Positions 1 to 8,382 of a DNA stretch of 64,000 nt are shown here, piece by piece. Position 1 is the stretch's first letter, and every line of letters begins with the position of its first letter. The translations under genes were made by a program, and so were the position numbers. The stretch is from Streptomyces violaceusniger Tu 4113 (GTDB lineage Bacteria > Actinomycetota > Actinomycetes > Streptomycetales > Streptomycetaceae): contig NC_015957.1 of NCBI RefSeq assembly GCF_000147815.2, positions 1,178,001 through 1,242,000 on the forward strand. The letters are read 5' to 3'. Under the pieces are notes generated by a model. The model ran no database searches, was not told where the DNA came from, and saw only the letters and a list, made by a program, of their open reading frames with translations.

Positions 1-1
1 C

Positions 2-433
2 GCGGACGTGACCGACTGCCACGGGCCCGAGTTCCTGCCGACGTCCTTCACCGTCACCGTCAGGACGCAGAAGCCCGTGGGCAAGACCGTCATCCCCGGC
101 ACGGAGACCAAGCACGCGAAGGCGACGGCCAAGGCGGTCGTCACCCCGCGCTGCACGGCCGAGCCGCCCGCCCCGCCGACCAAGGGGCCCGACGACGGCG
201 GAGGCGGAGACGGCGGTAAGGGCGGCGGAGACGGCGGTAAGGGCGGCGGAGACGGCGGTAAGGGCGGCGGAGACGGCGGTAAGGGCGGCGGAGACGGCGG
301 TAAGGGCGACGGCAAGGACGACAAGCCGCCCATCGACCTCCGCTGCGACGGACTCGACCTGACCATCGACCCGACGCGTCTCGACCTCTTCCCCGACGCC
401 AAGGACCTCTTCTCCGTGCACCTTGCCGACTGA
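2..433 (+). CDS. C-terminal part of a secreted TadG/Flp-pilus-like protein (5' truncated by window edge)
   Basis: The reading frame is already open at the window edge, so only the C-terminal ~143 residues are seen. They hold a short beta-rich stretch with two cysteines (TDC, RCT), a run of five identical 7-residue Gly/Asp/Lys repeats (about residues 68-102), and an acidic C-terminus ending SVHLAD. The repeats come from a perfect 21-bp DNA repeat. I link it to TadE/TadG-like pilus proteins only by context: an OmpA-like gene follows, and an A24 prepilin peptidase lies 4 kb downstream, a common Streptomyces Tad arrangement. The Gly-rich run may be a flexible surface linker. The family assignment is inference. 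Confidence 0.55.
   Translation, partial: ADVTDCHGPEFLPTSFTVTVRTQKPVGKTVIPGTETKHAKATAKAVVTPRCTAEPPAPPTKGPDDGGGGDGGKGGGDGGKGGGDGGKGGGDGGKGGGDGGKGDGKDDKPPIDLRCDGLDLTIDPTRLDLFPDAKDLFSVHLAD
203..307 (+). repeat. five perfect 21-bp tandem repeats inside the TadG-like coding sequence
   Basis: Five copies of a 21-bp unit start at 203, 224, 245, 266 and 287. Each encodes Gly-Gly-Asp-Gly-Gly-Lys-Gly. The copies appear identical at DNA level, which implies recent expansion or homogenisation. The unit is a multiple of three, so copy-number change would lengthen or shorten the linker without shifting frame. Confidence 0.9.
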
Positions 434-475
434 CGGCCGACTGACGAGCGAACGAAGAGCAAAGGACAGCGAGCG

Positions 476-1060
476 ATGAGCATTCGGCACACGACGAAGG
501 CCCGGAGGGGGGCCGCCGCGACGGCGCTCGCCGCGGCCCTGGCCCTCGCCGTGGCCGGGTGCGGCAGCGGCGGCGGCGACGACAAGAAGCCCGGCGACGG
601 CGCGGACCGGACGTCGACCGCGCCCAAGGACGACGGCGGGGATCAGCAGCCCGCGGCGGACTCGTCCAAGACCATCGGCGAGATGAAGGGTCCCGGCGGG
701 ATCGTCGTCACCCTGCACTCCGCGGAGCGCGACGACGGCGGGTTCGTCACGGTGAGCGCCACCGTCACCAACCACGGCAGCCGGCTCTTCAACGCGATCG
801 ACTGGCGCTCGAAGGAGACCGAGGTGAAGTCCCTGTCGTCCGTCTCGGGAGCATCCCTCATCGACGAGAAGGGCAAGAAGCGCTATCTCGTCCTCCGGGA
901 CACCGACGGCCAGTGCCTGTGCACCACGGGGCTCTCGGGGATCAAGCCCAACGAGAGCCGTCCGCTGTTCGCCCAGTTCCCGGCCCCGCCGAAGAGCGTC
1001 ACGGAGGTCGACTTCCAGATCCCGACCATGCCGTCCGTCGGCATCACCCTCTCCGGATGA
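476..1060 (+). CDS. secreted lipoprotein, function unknown
   Basis: A 194-residue protein with a basic N-terminus, an Ala/Leu-rich hydrophobic stretch and a lipobox ending VAGC, so Cys29 would be the lipidated residue. A disordered Gly/Asp/Lys segment follows, then a compact ~130-residue domain (DGGFVTVSATVTNHG...) resembling the beta-rich domains of Streptomyces surface lipoproteins. A GGA-containing ribosome site lies just upstream of ATG 476. The stop overlaps the start of the OmpA-like gene by 4 nt (ATGA), so the two are translationally coupled. This suggests joint work at the cell surface, probably with the pilus-like protein before it. No specific function is recognised. Confidence 0.8.
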   Translation: MSIRHTTKARRGAAATALAAALALAVAGCGSGGGDDKKPGDGADRTSTAPKDDGGDQQPAADSSKTIGEMKGPGGIVVTLHSAERDDGGFVTVSATVTNHGSRLFNAIDWRSKETEVKSLSSVSGASLIDEKGKKRYLVLRDTDGQCLCTTGLSGIKPNESRPLFAQFPAPPKSVTEVDFQIPTMPSVGITLSG

Positions 1061-1704
1061 GCCGGGCCATGACACCGCAGACGACGGCCCGCCGCCCCGC
1101 GCGCCGCGGCCCCGTACTCGCCGCGCTGGCCTCCACCGCGCTCCTGGTCACCCTCACCGCCCCGGCGCCACCCGCCCACGCGGACAGCGGCCCCGGCGCG
1201 CCCGCCGACACCACCCCGCCCCTGAAGATCGACGCCAAGGACTCCGATCTGCGGATGCCCGAGGGCGCCAAGCTGGCGCCCGGCCGGGTCCTGGACATCA
1301 AGTCCGTGGTCGAGACGGACGACGGCGACGAGCGGCGGGAGGACACCAACGCCAAGGTGAAGTTCGCCCTCCAGGCCGAGGTGCTCTTCGGCAAGGACAG
1401 CGCCAAGCTGGGCGGCGAGGCGAAGGCCCGGATCAAGGAGATCGCCTCCGAGGCCGAGCGGCAGAACGCCAAGAGCGTCCGAGTCTTCGGCTTCACCGAC
1501 GACCTGGGCTCCGCGGGCCATGGCATCGTGCTGTCGAAGCAGCGGGCCAACGCGGTGCAGCAGGCGCTCGCCGAGGACCTCGAACCTTCCGTCAACTACG
1601 AGATCCGGGGCTACGGCGAGCAGTACCCGATCGCGGACAATGCGAGCGAGGAGGGCCGGAAGCGCAACCGCCGGGTGGAGGTCAGCTTCCCCAGGACCGC
1701 CTGA
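1057..1704 (+). CDS. OmpA-family peptidoglycan-binding protein, secreted
   Basis: A 215-residue protein with a signal peptide (hydrophobic ~residues 20-45, ending APAPPAHA) and a C-terminal OmpA-like domain (~residues 105-213). Visible hallmarks are the VFGFTDDLGS segment, SKQRANAVQQAL, the GYGE motif and the closing KRNRRVEV. These residues bind the meso-DAP peptide of peptidoglycan in this family. ATG 1057 is chosen for the ATGA overlap with the lipoprotein gene; a much longer upstream extension in this frame is only an antiparallel-free open frame. In Streptomyces such genes often close Tad/Flp pilus clusters, where the product may anchor machinery to the wall (inference). The stop codon lies inside the first unit of a tandem repeat. 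Confidence 0.88.
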   Translation: MSRAMTPQTTARRPARRGPVLAALASTALLVTLTAPAPPAHADSGPGAPADTTPPLKIDAKDSDLRMPEGAKLAPGRVLDIKSVVETDDGDERREDTNAKVKFALQAEVLFGKDSAKLGGEAKARIKEIASEAERQNAKSVRVFGFTDDLGSAGHGIVLSKQRANAVQQALAEDLEPSVNYEIRGYGEQYPIADNASEEGRKRNRRVEVSFPRTA

Positions 1705-1863
1705 GCGGCCTGGTTCCCGGCTCCCCAGGACGGGCGGGCCGAGCGGACCCGGCTCCCGGCTCCCCACACCGCCTGAGCAGTCCCGGCTCCCGGCTCCCGG
1801 CTCCCCACAACCGCCTGAGCGGACCCGGCTCCCGGCTCCCCACAACCGCCTGAGCAGTCCTGG
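1696..1863 (+). repeat. ~35-bp tandem minisatellite beginning at the OmpA-gene stop codon
   Basis: About five imperfect units read ACCGCCTGAGC, then AGTCC or GGACC, then GGCTCCCGGCTCCCCAC. The first unit includes the last codons and TGA stop of the OmpA-like gene. Each unit also carries a nested GGCTCCC duplication. It fills the space up to the permease gene and contains no gene. Confidence 0.85.
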
Positions 1864-1884
1864 CGGCGCGATGCCGCATCATGG

Positions 1885-3180
1885 GTGTGCCGATCGCACC
1901 ATCCGCCGGAGTCCGTTCTGAGTACCGCCGTCGCCGAGTCCCTTTCCGTCGTCCTGCTGCTCGGCGTACTGGCCTTCGCGGTGGCGCGCCCGCGGGGCCT
2001 GCCGGAAGCGGTCGCGGCCGTGCCCGCCGCCGGGATCGTCGTGGCCGCCGGGGCGGTCTCGCCCGCCCGGGCCTGGGCGGAGACCCGGGAGCTGCTGCCC
2101 GTCGTGGGCTTTCTGGCCGCCGTACTGCTGCTGGCCCGGATGTGCGCGGACGAGGGGCTCTTCGAGGCGGCGGGCCAGGCCGTGGCGCGGGCCTGCGCGG
2201 GGCGTACGGACCGGCTCCTGGGCGGGGTGTTCGCCGTCGCGGCCGTCGTCACCGCCGTGCTGAGCCTGGACGCCACCGTCGTGCTGCTCACGCCCGTGGT
2301 GTTCGCCACGGCGGGCAGGCTCGGGGCGCGGTCCCGGCCACATGTCTACGCCTGCGCCCATCTGTCGAACTCGGCGTCCCTGCTCCTTCCGGTCTCCAAC
2401 CTCACCAATCTGCTCGCCCTTCAGGCCGGCGGGGTCTCCTTCACCCGTTTCGCCGTGTTGATGGGGCCCGCCTGGCTGCTGACCATCGGCATCGAGTACC
2501 TGGTCTTCCGCCGCTTCTTCGCCGTCGATCTGGCCGCCGGGACCTCCGAGCCCCCGCCCGCCGACTGGCCCCGGGTGCCGGTCTTCGCGCTGACCGTGCT
2601 GCTGCTGACCCTCGCCGGGTTCGTCGGGACCTCGCTGGCGGGGCTCGACCCCCAGTGGGCGGCCTGGGCGGGCGCTCTCGTGCTCACCGTAAGGGCGCTA
2701 CGGCGCCGCGAGACGACCGTAAGGGGGGCCATCGGCGCGGCCGGGCCGCTGTTCTGCCTGTTCGTGCTGGCGCTCGGGGTGGTGGTCCAGGCCGTGCTGG
2801 CGGGCGGTCTCCAGGACGCGCTGACCCAGGTGCTGCCCACCGGGACGACCCTGCCCGCGCTGCTGGGGATCGCGGCGGTCGCGGCGGTGCTGGCCAACCT
2901 CATCAACAATCTGCCCGCCGTGCTGGCGCTGCTGCCGATCGCCTCCGCGGGCGGCACCGGGCCCGTGCTCGCTGTGCTGATCGGCGTCAACCTGGGGCCC
3001 AACCTCACCTATGTCGGCTCCCTGGCGACCCTGCTGTGGCGGCGCATAGTGCATCACCACGAGCCGGACACCGGCTCCGACCTGGGGGTGTTCACCCGTC
3101 TGGGGCTGCTGACCGCACCGGCGACCGTGGTGGCCGCGACGGCGGCGATGTGGATGATGCTGAAGGTCACCGGAAGCTGA
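1885..3180 (+). CDS. ArsB/SLC13-type (ion transporter superfamily) permease
   Basis: About 420-430 residues with roughly eleven hydrophobic segments and little else, so an integral membrane transporter. The helical-hairpin pattern of the IT superfamily is visible: SLDATVVLLTPVV and SNSASLLLPVSNLTNLLAL in the first half, and LANLINNLPAVLALLP and GVNLGPNLTYVGSLATLLW in the second. This symmetry is typical of ArsB, NhaD and SLC13 anion or sodium-coupled carriers. Substrate cannot be read: arsenite, other oxyanions or dicarboxylates are all possible, and no arsR or arsC is adjacent. GTG 1885 is the first in-frame start; CTG 1918 fits the natural N-terminus equally well. The stop codon lies within the first unit of a 17-bp tandem repeat. 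Confidence 0.8.
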   Translation: MCRSHHPPESVLSTAVAESLSVVLLLGVLAFAVARPRGLPEAVAAVPAAGIVVAAGAVSPARAWAETRELLPVVGFLAAVLLLARMCADEGLFEAAGQAVARACAGRTDRLLGGVFAVAAVVTAVLSLDATVVLLTPVVFATAGRLGARSRPHVYACAHLSNSASLLLPVSNLTNLLALQAGGVSFTRFAVLMGPAWLLTIGIEYLVFRRFFAVDLAAGTSEPPPADWPRVPVFALTVLLLTLAGFVGTSLAGLDPQWAAWAGALVLTVRALRRRETTVRGAIGAAGPLFCLFVLALGVVVQAVLAGGLQDALTQVLPTGTTLPALLGIAAVAAVLANLINNLPAVLALLPIASAGGTGPVLAVLIGVNLGPNLTYVGSLATLLWRRIVHHHEPDTGSDLGVFTRLGLLTAPATVVAATAAMWMMLKVTGS

Positions 3181-3286
3181 GAAGCACCGGAAGCCGAGGA
3201 GTGCCGGAAGCCGATAAGCACCGGAAGCCGAGGAGTGCCGGAAGCCGAGGAGTGCCGGGAGCTGAGGAGCGCCGGAACGCGAGGGG
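3168..3286 (+). repeat. seven 17-bp tandem repeats starting at the permease stop codon
   Basis: Seven consecutive 17-bp units of the form CACCGGAAGCCGAGGAG, with C/T changes at a few positions, run without gaps. Unit one is CACCGGAAGCTGAGAAG and supplies the final Thr-Gly-Ser codons and the TGA stop of the permease. A repeat seeded at the end of a reading frame is the simplest explanation. No gene lies between here and the cold-shock gene end at 3355. Confidence 0.9.
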
Positions 3287-3354
3287 CCGCCGTCGCGACG
3301 GCTCGTCGCGGCGGCGGCCCTCAGCCCGCTGTCAGGGCGCCATGCGGCCCGACG

Positions 3355-3759
3355 TCAGGATTCGATCCAGTTGTGCGCCTGGGCGAGCTCGATGACCCGC
3401 CTGCGCACCTGCTTGATCTGGTCGGCGGTCAGGCTGCCGCCCATCTCGACCAGCGCCTCGGTGAGCTCCTGCCGCAGCTCGGCGACCGACAGCACATCGC
3501 ACATGGTGTCGTCGCCGTCCGGCCCGGAGGGCCGTATGACCGGCGCGGCGGCGCGCTCGAGGACGCGGACCTCCGACGCCTTGGGCCCCTTGTCGCCGTA
3601 CTCGGGAACGAACCGCACCTTGGACCCCGGCTGGAACAGGTGCTTCTCGTCCAGCAGGTCGTTGGCGTGCATGAAGACGTCCTCGCCACCGTCGTCCGGA
3701 GCGATGAAGCCGTAGCCGCGGAACTCGTCGAAACGCAGAATCTTGCCCGTGGTCGTCAC
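3355..3759 (-). CDS. cold-shock-domain RNA-binding protein
   Basis: A 134-residue protein. The first ~65 residues are a cold-shock OB-fold with the RNP-1-like GYGFIAPDD and RNP-2-like DVFMHANDL motifs, which bind single-stranded nucleic acid. The ~65-residue C-terminal extension is helical and charged (LRQELTEALVEMGG...), a form common in actinobacterial long CspA-like proteins. GTG 3759 is chosen because the CSD begins four residues later; the upstream extension is Arg/Gly-rich low complexity. A likely role is RNA chaperoning or post-transcriptional regulation. It is a lone gene transcribed towards the permease. Confidence 0.88.
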   Translation of the reverse strand: MTTTGKILRFDEFRGYGFIAPDDGGEDVFMHANDLLDEKHLFQPGSKVRFVPEYGDKGPKASEVRVLERAAAPVIRPSGPDGDDTMCDVLSVAELRQELTEALVEMGGSLTADQIKQVRRRVIELAQAHNWIES

Positions 3760-3861
3760 CGTGCCACCCCTACCCCTACTACCTCTACCTCGATGATCCC
3801 GACCGCTACCTCGATGAATCTCGACCGCGATCGAGGGTGTCCCAACCATGACACCGAGAAG

Positions 3862-4335
3862 TCAGCGTACAGAAGGAGGGGGCGGCGCTGAAGGGCCGGG
3901 GGCGATCACGACGCGCACGCCCCGCCGCACGCCCCAGCGCTCCAACGTGCCCGCCTCCGCCTCCAGGACATGGCGGGAGCGCAGCCGGGGGCGCCCGAGC
4001 CGGCCGGGACGCAGGGTGTGGACGTCCACGACGGTGAGCCGCCGGTCCAGATACGCGACGTCGATGGCGAACCGCATCCGGAAGGTGTGCACCCCGCTCG
4101 CCGGGGTGAGGAGGAGCGCGCCGGTCAGCCCGTCCCGGCCGAGCAGACCGCGGGCGCGGGCGCGATAGGAGGCGGCGATGGTGAGCGGAATGCCCTCCGC
4201 GCGCCCCGCGCTCAAGCCCTCCGCGCGCCCCGCGCTGTCCTCCGCGCCCTCCCGGTCCTCCTCTGCGCCGTCCGCTCCGTCCGCGCCGCCGACCACGTGC
4301 AGCGTCCCCGTACCGTCCCGCCAGCGGCCCACCAT
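3862..4335 (-). CDS. DUF192 family protein
   Basis: A 157-residue protein. The C-terminal ~105 residues match the DUF192 pattern: ASYRARARGLLGRD near the start, then SGVHTFRMRFAIDVAYLD and the closing VVIAPG. In Streptomyces the N-terminal part is variable; here it is Ala/Gly/Glu-rich with a duplicated SAGRAEG peptide. The start at ATG 4335 is preceded by an AAGGGGGG ribosome site at suitable distance. The function of the family is unknown. It is often found near prepilin peptidase and Tad genes, and here it is divergent from the A24 peptidase 83 bp away. Confidence 0.8.
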   Translation of the reverse strand: MVGRWRDGTGTLHVVGGADGADGAEEDREGAEDSAGRAEGLSAGRAEGIPLTIAASYRARARGLLGRDGLTGALLLTPASGVHTFRMRFAIDVAYLDRRLTVVDVHTLRPGRLGRPRLRSRHVLEAEAGTLERWGVRRGVRVVIAPGPSAPPPPSVR

Positions 4336-4418
4336 CCGGCCCCCCTTCGGCCCTTCCCGCACCGTCCGCCCTTCCCGCGCAGTGTTCCACCGGCCGGGCG
4401 CTTCCGTAGGCTCGGCCC

Positions 4419-5165
4419 GTGCAACCGCTGCTGATCGTGCTCGCCGCCGCGTACGGCGCGGCCGCCGGGCTGCTCGTACCGCGCCCGCTCTACCGGCTGG
4501 CCGTCGATCCGGAGGAGCCCTGGCGCGGCGCCTGTCCGCGCGGGCACGCGCTCACCGGCCCGGCGCGCGGCTGGCTGGGCCCCGCCCGCTGCGCCGGCTG
4601 CCGGGGCGGCGAGCGGGACTACGGGACGGGCCCGGTGCCCGCCGCGGCGCTCTCCGCGCTGGTGTGCGCGGGCCTGGCGGCGGCCGTCGGCGCGCGCCCG
4701 GAGCTGGCGGTGTGGCTGCTGCTGGTGCCGCTGGGGGTGCTGCTCACGGCCGTGGACCTGGCGGTCAACCGGCTGCCGGACGTCCTCACCCTGCCCATGG
4801 CGGGCGGGGTCGCGATGCTGCTCGGCGCGGCGGCGCTGCTGCCGCACAGCGCCGGGTCCTGGCCGCGCGCGCTGCTGGGCGGCGCGGTGCTGGGCGGGGC
4901 GTATCTGGTGCTGTTCCTGATCAGCCCGAGCGGGATGGGGTTCGGCGACGTCAAGCTGGCGCTGACGCTGGGGGTGGCCCTGGGCTGGTACGGCTGGGAC
5001 GTGCTCTTCGTGGGCGCCTTCGCCGGGCTGCTGCTGGGCTCCTGCTGCGCCGCGGCCCTGGTGCTGACCCGGCGGGCCGGGCGCCGGACCGCGATGGCGT
5101 TCGGCCCGTTCATGATCCTCGGGGCGGGCGCGGGGCTGGTTCTGGGGGCGCTCGGGGCCGGATGA
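4419..5165 (+). CDS. A24 family prepilin peptidase
   Basis: A 248-residue polytopic membrane protein. The two catalytic aspartates of type IV prepilin peptidases are visible: Asp113 in AVDLAVNRLPD and Asp177 in the GMGFGDVKLA motif. A cytoplasmic Cys-containing loop (Cys39, Cys58, Cys61) recalls the metal-binding cysteines of long PilD-type enzymes. It would remove the leader peptide from Flp/type IV pilins on the cytoplasmic side. With the TadG-like and OmpA-like genes at the left edge it supports a Tad/Flp pilus or competence-like locus. Start is GTG 4419. A strong terminator hairpin follows at 5243. Confidence 0.88.
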   Translation: MQPLLIVLAAAYGAAAGLLVPRPLYRLAVDPEEPWRGACPRGHALTGPARGWLGPARCAGCRGGERDYGTGPVPAAALSALVCAGLAAAVGARPELAVWLLLVPLGVLLTAVDLAVNRLPDVLTLPMAGGVAMLLGAAALLPHSAGSWPRALLGGAVLGGAYLVLFLISPSGMGFGDVKLALTLGVALGWYGWDVLFVGAFAGLLLGSCCAAALVLTRRAGRRTAMAFGPFMILGAGAGLVLGALGAG

Positions 5166-5242
5166 CACCGACGCGCGAATTGCCGGCCCCGCCGATGCAT
5201 GGACATCCCCTCACGAAGCGTTATGGTGGAAGCCCCCCCCCT

Positions 5243-5285
5243 CGGGCCGGTCCGTACTCCCCCCCACGGACCGGCCCGCTTTATT
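5243..5285 (+). terminator. hairpin terminator after the prepilin peptidase gene
   Basis: A perfect 13-bp stem (CGGGCCGGTCCGT with ACGGACCGGCCCG) encloses a C-rich loop and is followed by CTTTATTT. The short T-run after the stem makes it a plausible intrinsic terminator. Confidence 0.8.
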
Positions 5286-5460
5286 TGGGGCATCTGGGGC
5301 CTCAGGGGCGGTACGTATCCCGCACGGTCGGCTACGAAGCGTGACGCAGGCCCGTCATTTGGCCGTCCCGGTTAGCCAGCCCCTCCGCCCCGCAGTAGGG
5401 TGTCGGCCTTGGGGCGGACTGCCATGGCAAGCCATGCGAGGCACTGAGGGGCTGGAAGAC

Positions 5461-6222
5461 GTGAAGTTGCGCGACCTGGTGTACGGGCTCTACGCACGCC
5501 GGGTGGAAGGCCGCCTCGATCACGCCCAGGTGCCCAAGCACATCGGCGTCATCCTCGACGGCAACCGCCGCTGGGCCCGCGCCGCCGGCGGCACCGCCGA
5601 GCAGGGGCACAAGGCGGGCGCCAGCAAGATCCAGGAGCTGCTCGGCTGGTGCAGCGAGACGGACGTCGAGGTCGTCACCCTCTGGCTGCTCTCCACCGAC
5701 AACCTGGACCGCCCCGAGAATGAGCTGGGCCCGCTCCTGAGCATCATCGAGGGCGCGGTGCGCGATCTGGCCACCGACGGCCGCTGGCGGGTGCACCACG
5801 TCGGCAACCGCGATCTGCTGCCTTCCCGGACCCAGACGGTCCTCAAGGAGGCCGAGCGGGACACCGAGCACATCGACGGAATACTGGTCAACGTGGCCGT
5901 CGGCTACGGCGGACGGCAGGAGATCGCCGACGCGGTGCGGTCGCTGCTGCTGGATCACGCCACCAAGGGCACCTCCTTCGAGGAGCTCGCCGAGGTCGTC
6001 GACATCGACCTCATCTCCGAACACCTGTACACCCGTGGGCAGCCCGATCCCGATCTGGTCATCCGCACCAGCGGTGAGCAGCGGCTCTCCGGCTTCATGC
6101 TGTGGCAGAGCGCCCATTCGGAGTACTACTTCTGTGAAGTTTTCTGGCCCGCTTTCCGCAAGGTCGACTTCCTCCGCGCACTGCGCGACTACGCCGCCCG
6201 TCACCGCAGGTACGGCAACTAG
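5461..6222 (+). CDS. isoprenyl (cis-prenyl) transferase, UppS family
   Basis: A 253-residue cytosolic cis-prenyltransferase that extends an allylic diphosphate with isopentenyl diphosphate to make polyprenyl carriers for cell-wall synthesis. Visible signatures are HIGVILDGNRRWA (Asp33 and Asn35 in the catalytic loop) and RTSGEQRLSGFMLWQ near the C-terminus. The N-terminus LRDLVYGLYARRVE is typical of the actinobacterial Z-prenyl synthase subgroup. GTG 5461 is chosen over ATG 5434 because it gives the usual family N-terminus and follows a GGAAG ribosome site. Chain length (C15, C50 or C55) cannot be read from sequence alone. A near-perfect 19-bp hairpin follows. Confidence 0.9.
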   Translation: MKLRDLVYGLYARRVEGRLDHAQVPKHIGVILDGNRRWARAAGGTAEQGHKAGASKIQELLGWCSETDVEVVTLWLLSTDNLDRPENELGPLLSIIEGAVRDLATDGRWRVHHVGNRDLLPSRTQTVLKEAERDTEHIDGILVNVAVGYGGRQEIADAVRSLLLDHATKGTSFEELAEVVDIDLISEHLYTRGQPDPDLVIRTSGEQRLSGFMLWQSAHSEYYFCEVFWPAFRKVDFLRALRDYAARHRRYGN

Positions 6223-6248
6223 TTCCGGTCTGTAGCACGGCAGTTCAC

Positions 6249-6290
6249 CGGCCCGGGGCCGGACGCCGACCGGCGTCCGGCCCGGGGCCG
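6249..6290 (+). terminator. long hairpin after the prenyltransferase gene
   Basis: Two 19-nt arms (6249-6267 and 6272-6290) pair with one mismatch across a 4-nt loop. TGTAGCACG occurs on both sides of the structure. There is no T-tract, but such GC-rich hairpins commonly terminate transcription in Streptomyces. The remaining ~330 bp up to the PhoH gene holds no recognisable gene and is taken as promoter and leader. Confidence 0.7.
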
Positions 6291-6618
6291 TGTAGCACGC
6301 TGGTTTCACAACGTTCATATCCGCGCCGTCATATGCCGTTGCATGCCCCCGCACGTTCGAGGGAATATCCCTTCCAGGTCGACGCCCTGTCCCACCTGTC
6401 CAGTCGGGTGTCGAACTGCCAGCGGACGGCATTGGGCCGTCCGTCCGGGAGGCCCTTTGCACACGGACGACTGTGCGGATCGTGCGTATGACGCGGAGGG
6501 CCGGCGCTCGGCCCTCCCAGTAGGGCCTGAGCCCGGTCCGTTCCCCGTCTACGGCGGGGATACCTCACTCCCGCGACGCCGTCGCACCCCAACCTCTCCC
6601 GAGGGGGTACGTCCACCC

Positions 6619-7953
6619 GTGGTGACCAGCAAGAAACGCCGCGAGCAAGACCGGCGCACCTATGTCCTCGACACCAGCGTCCTGCTGGCCGACCCCAATG
6701 CCATGGCCCGCTTCGACGAGCACGAAGTCGTGCTGCCGGTCGTGGTGGTCACGGAACTGGAGGCCAAACGGCATCACCCGGAGCTCGGGTACTTCGCACG
6801 GCAGGCGCTCCGCCTGCTGGACGAGTACCGCGTCCGCTTCGGCCGCCTGGACGCACCGATCCCGATCGGCGATCTGGGCGGGACCCTGCGTGTCGAGCTC
6901 AACCATTCCGACCCGGGTGTCCTGCCCGCGGCCTTCCTGCATCACGGCCGTATGCCGGACAACGACGCGCGGATCCTCGCGGTCGCCAGAAACCTGCAGG
7001 CCGAGGGGTATGACGTCACCGTCGTATCGAAGGACCTGCCACTGCGCATCAAGGCGTCCTCGGTGGGTCTGCTCGCCGAGGAGTACCGCGCGGAGCTGGC
7101 GATAACCGACTCGGGCTGGACCGGGATGGCGGAGCTCGCCATCTCGGCCGAACAGGTGGACGACCTGTTCGCCGCCGAGACCGCGTTTGTCCCCGAGGCG
7201 GCCGGACTGCCCGTGCACACCGGTCTGGTGCTGCAGTCCGAGCGTGGTAACGCGCTCGGCCGGGTCACCCCGGACGGGCAGGTGCGGCTGGTGCGCGGCG
7301 ACCGGGAGGCGTTCGGGATCCACGGGCGCAGCGCGGAGCAGCGCATCGCGCTGGACCTGCTGCTCGACCCGGAGGTCGGTATCATCTCGATGGGCGGCCG
7401 GGCCGGTACGGGCAAGTCGGCGCTGGCGCTGTGCGCCGGTCTCGAGGCCGTGCTGGAGCGGCGTCAGCACCGCAAGGTGATGATCTTCCGCCCGCTGTAC
7501 GCGGTGGGTGGCCAGGAGTTGGGCTATCTGCCCGGCTCCGAGGCCGAGAAGATGAGCCCTTGGGCTCAGGCGGTCTTCGACACCCTGTCCGCGGTGACCA
7601 GCGCCGAGGTGATCGAGGAGGTCGTGGGGCGCGGGATGCTGGAGGTGATGCCGCTGACGCATATCCGCGGCCGCTCGCTCCATGACGCCTTCGTCATCGT
7701 CGACGAGGCCCAGTCGCTCGAGCGGAATGTGCTGCTCACCGTGTTGTCCCGGATCGGCGCCAACTCCCGGGTGGTGCTGACCCACGACGTGGCCCAGCGG
7801 GACAACCTCCGCGTCGGGCGGTACGACGGTGTGGTGGCGGTCGTCGAGAAGCTGAAGGGGCATCCGCTGTTCGCGCATGTCACGCTGACCCGCTCCGAGC
7901 GTTCGCCGATCGCGGCACTGGTGACCGAAATGCTGGAGGACGGCCACATCTGA
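6619..7953 (+). CDS. PIN domain-PhoH ATPase fusion protein
   Basis: A 444-residue protein. The N-terminal PIN-like RNase domain (~residues 14-150) starts [12 protein letters not shown] (Asp18), with an acidic [11 protein letters not shown] segment and [11 protein letters not shown]. The C-terminal PhoH-type ATPase has a Walker A at about residues 259-267 (GGRAGTGKS) and Walker [10 protein letters not shown] near residue 358. This PhoH2 architecture is reported in actinobacteria as an RNA helicase/ribonuclease, which suggests RNA processing. GTG 6619 is selected because GAGGGGG precedes it by about 11 nt and it gives the familiar VTSKKR start. It is monocistronic. Confidence 0.88.
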   Translation: MVTSKKRREQDRRTYVLDTSVLLADPNAMARFDEHEVVLPVVVVTELEAKRHHPELGYFARQALRLLDEYRVRFGRLDAPIPIGDLGGTLRVELNHSDPGVLPAAFLHHGRMPDNDARILAVARNLQAEGYDVTVVSKDLPLRIKASSVGLLAEEYRAELAITDSGWTGMAELAISAEQVDDLFAAETAFVPEAAGLPVHTGLVLQSERGNALGRVTPDGQVRLVRGDREAFGIHGRSAEQRIALDLLLDPEVGIISMGGRAGTGKSALALCAGLEAVLERRQHRKVMIFRPLYAVGGQELGYLPGSEAEKMSPWAQAVFDTLSAVTSAEVIEEVVGRGMLEVMPLTHIRGRSLHDAFVIVDEAQSLERNVLLTVLSRIGANSRVVLTHDVAQRDNLRVGRYDGVVAVVEKLKGHPLFAHVTLTRSERSPIAALVTEMLEDGHI

Positions 7954-8382
7954 GCTGGTTGAGTCGTTTGCGACCACAGGGCGCCGCGCGGAAAGGCCAA
8001 TGAGCCTAGCCGCGCGGCGTCTTGGCGCGCGGGGATTTCCAGAAATCCTAGGGCGTAAACGGGATGTGAGCTTTCACACCTGGCGGGGAATTGCCTCGGG
8101 GGCTCCGCGTCCGGCAGTCTGTGGGTTCCGTCAGGCCCCGCATACGGCACACCGGTACCCCCAGCGGTACAGAACCACAGCAACACCAGAATTGAAGAGA
8201 GTTCGCCGTATGCCGCCCGAGCACCTCGAGGATCTCCCGCGGGAGATCCCCACCGGGCCCGTGCCTCCCGTGACCAGCCGACCCCACCGTGTACCACCGG
8301 GGACGGAACAAGGGGAGGCCAGCGTCAGGGGCACGATTGCGCCCGCGAGGTCACCTAAGCGGGCGAGCTGGAAGGAAACCGA
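7954..8382 (+). promoter_or_regulatory. long 5' leader of the transglycosylase gene with two palindromes
   Basis: This 429-bp gap has no convincing gene. It contains TGTGA-N4-TCACA at 8065-8078, a CRP-site-like palindrome with a shorter spacer, and a perfect 18-bp palindrome GATCTCCCGCGGGAGATC at 8231-8248. A short open frame also runs into the transglycosylase start. Secreted wall-hydrolase genes in Streptomyces often have regulated leaders. I looked for the c-di-AMP (ydaO) aptamer signature and did not find it, so the mechanism is unknown. Confidence 0.45.

Noticed and set aside
1885..3180. Arsenic-resistance operon
   Set aside because: The permease resembles ArsB, but no arsR, arsC or arsA gene is adjacent, so arsenite export is not claimed.
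7954..8382. c-di-AMP (ydaO) riboswitch before the transglycosylase gene
   Set aside because: The conserved GGGGTGAATC-type and closing segments of the aptamer as I know them are not present, so only an unspecified leader is reported.
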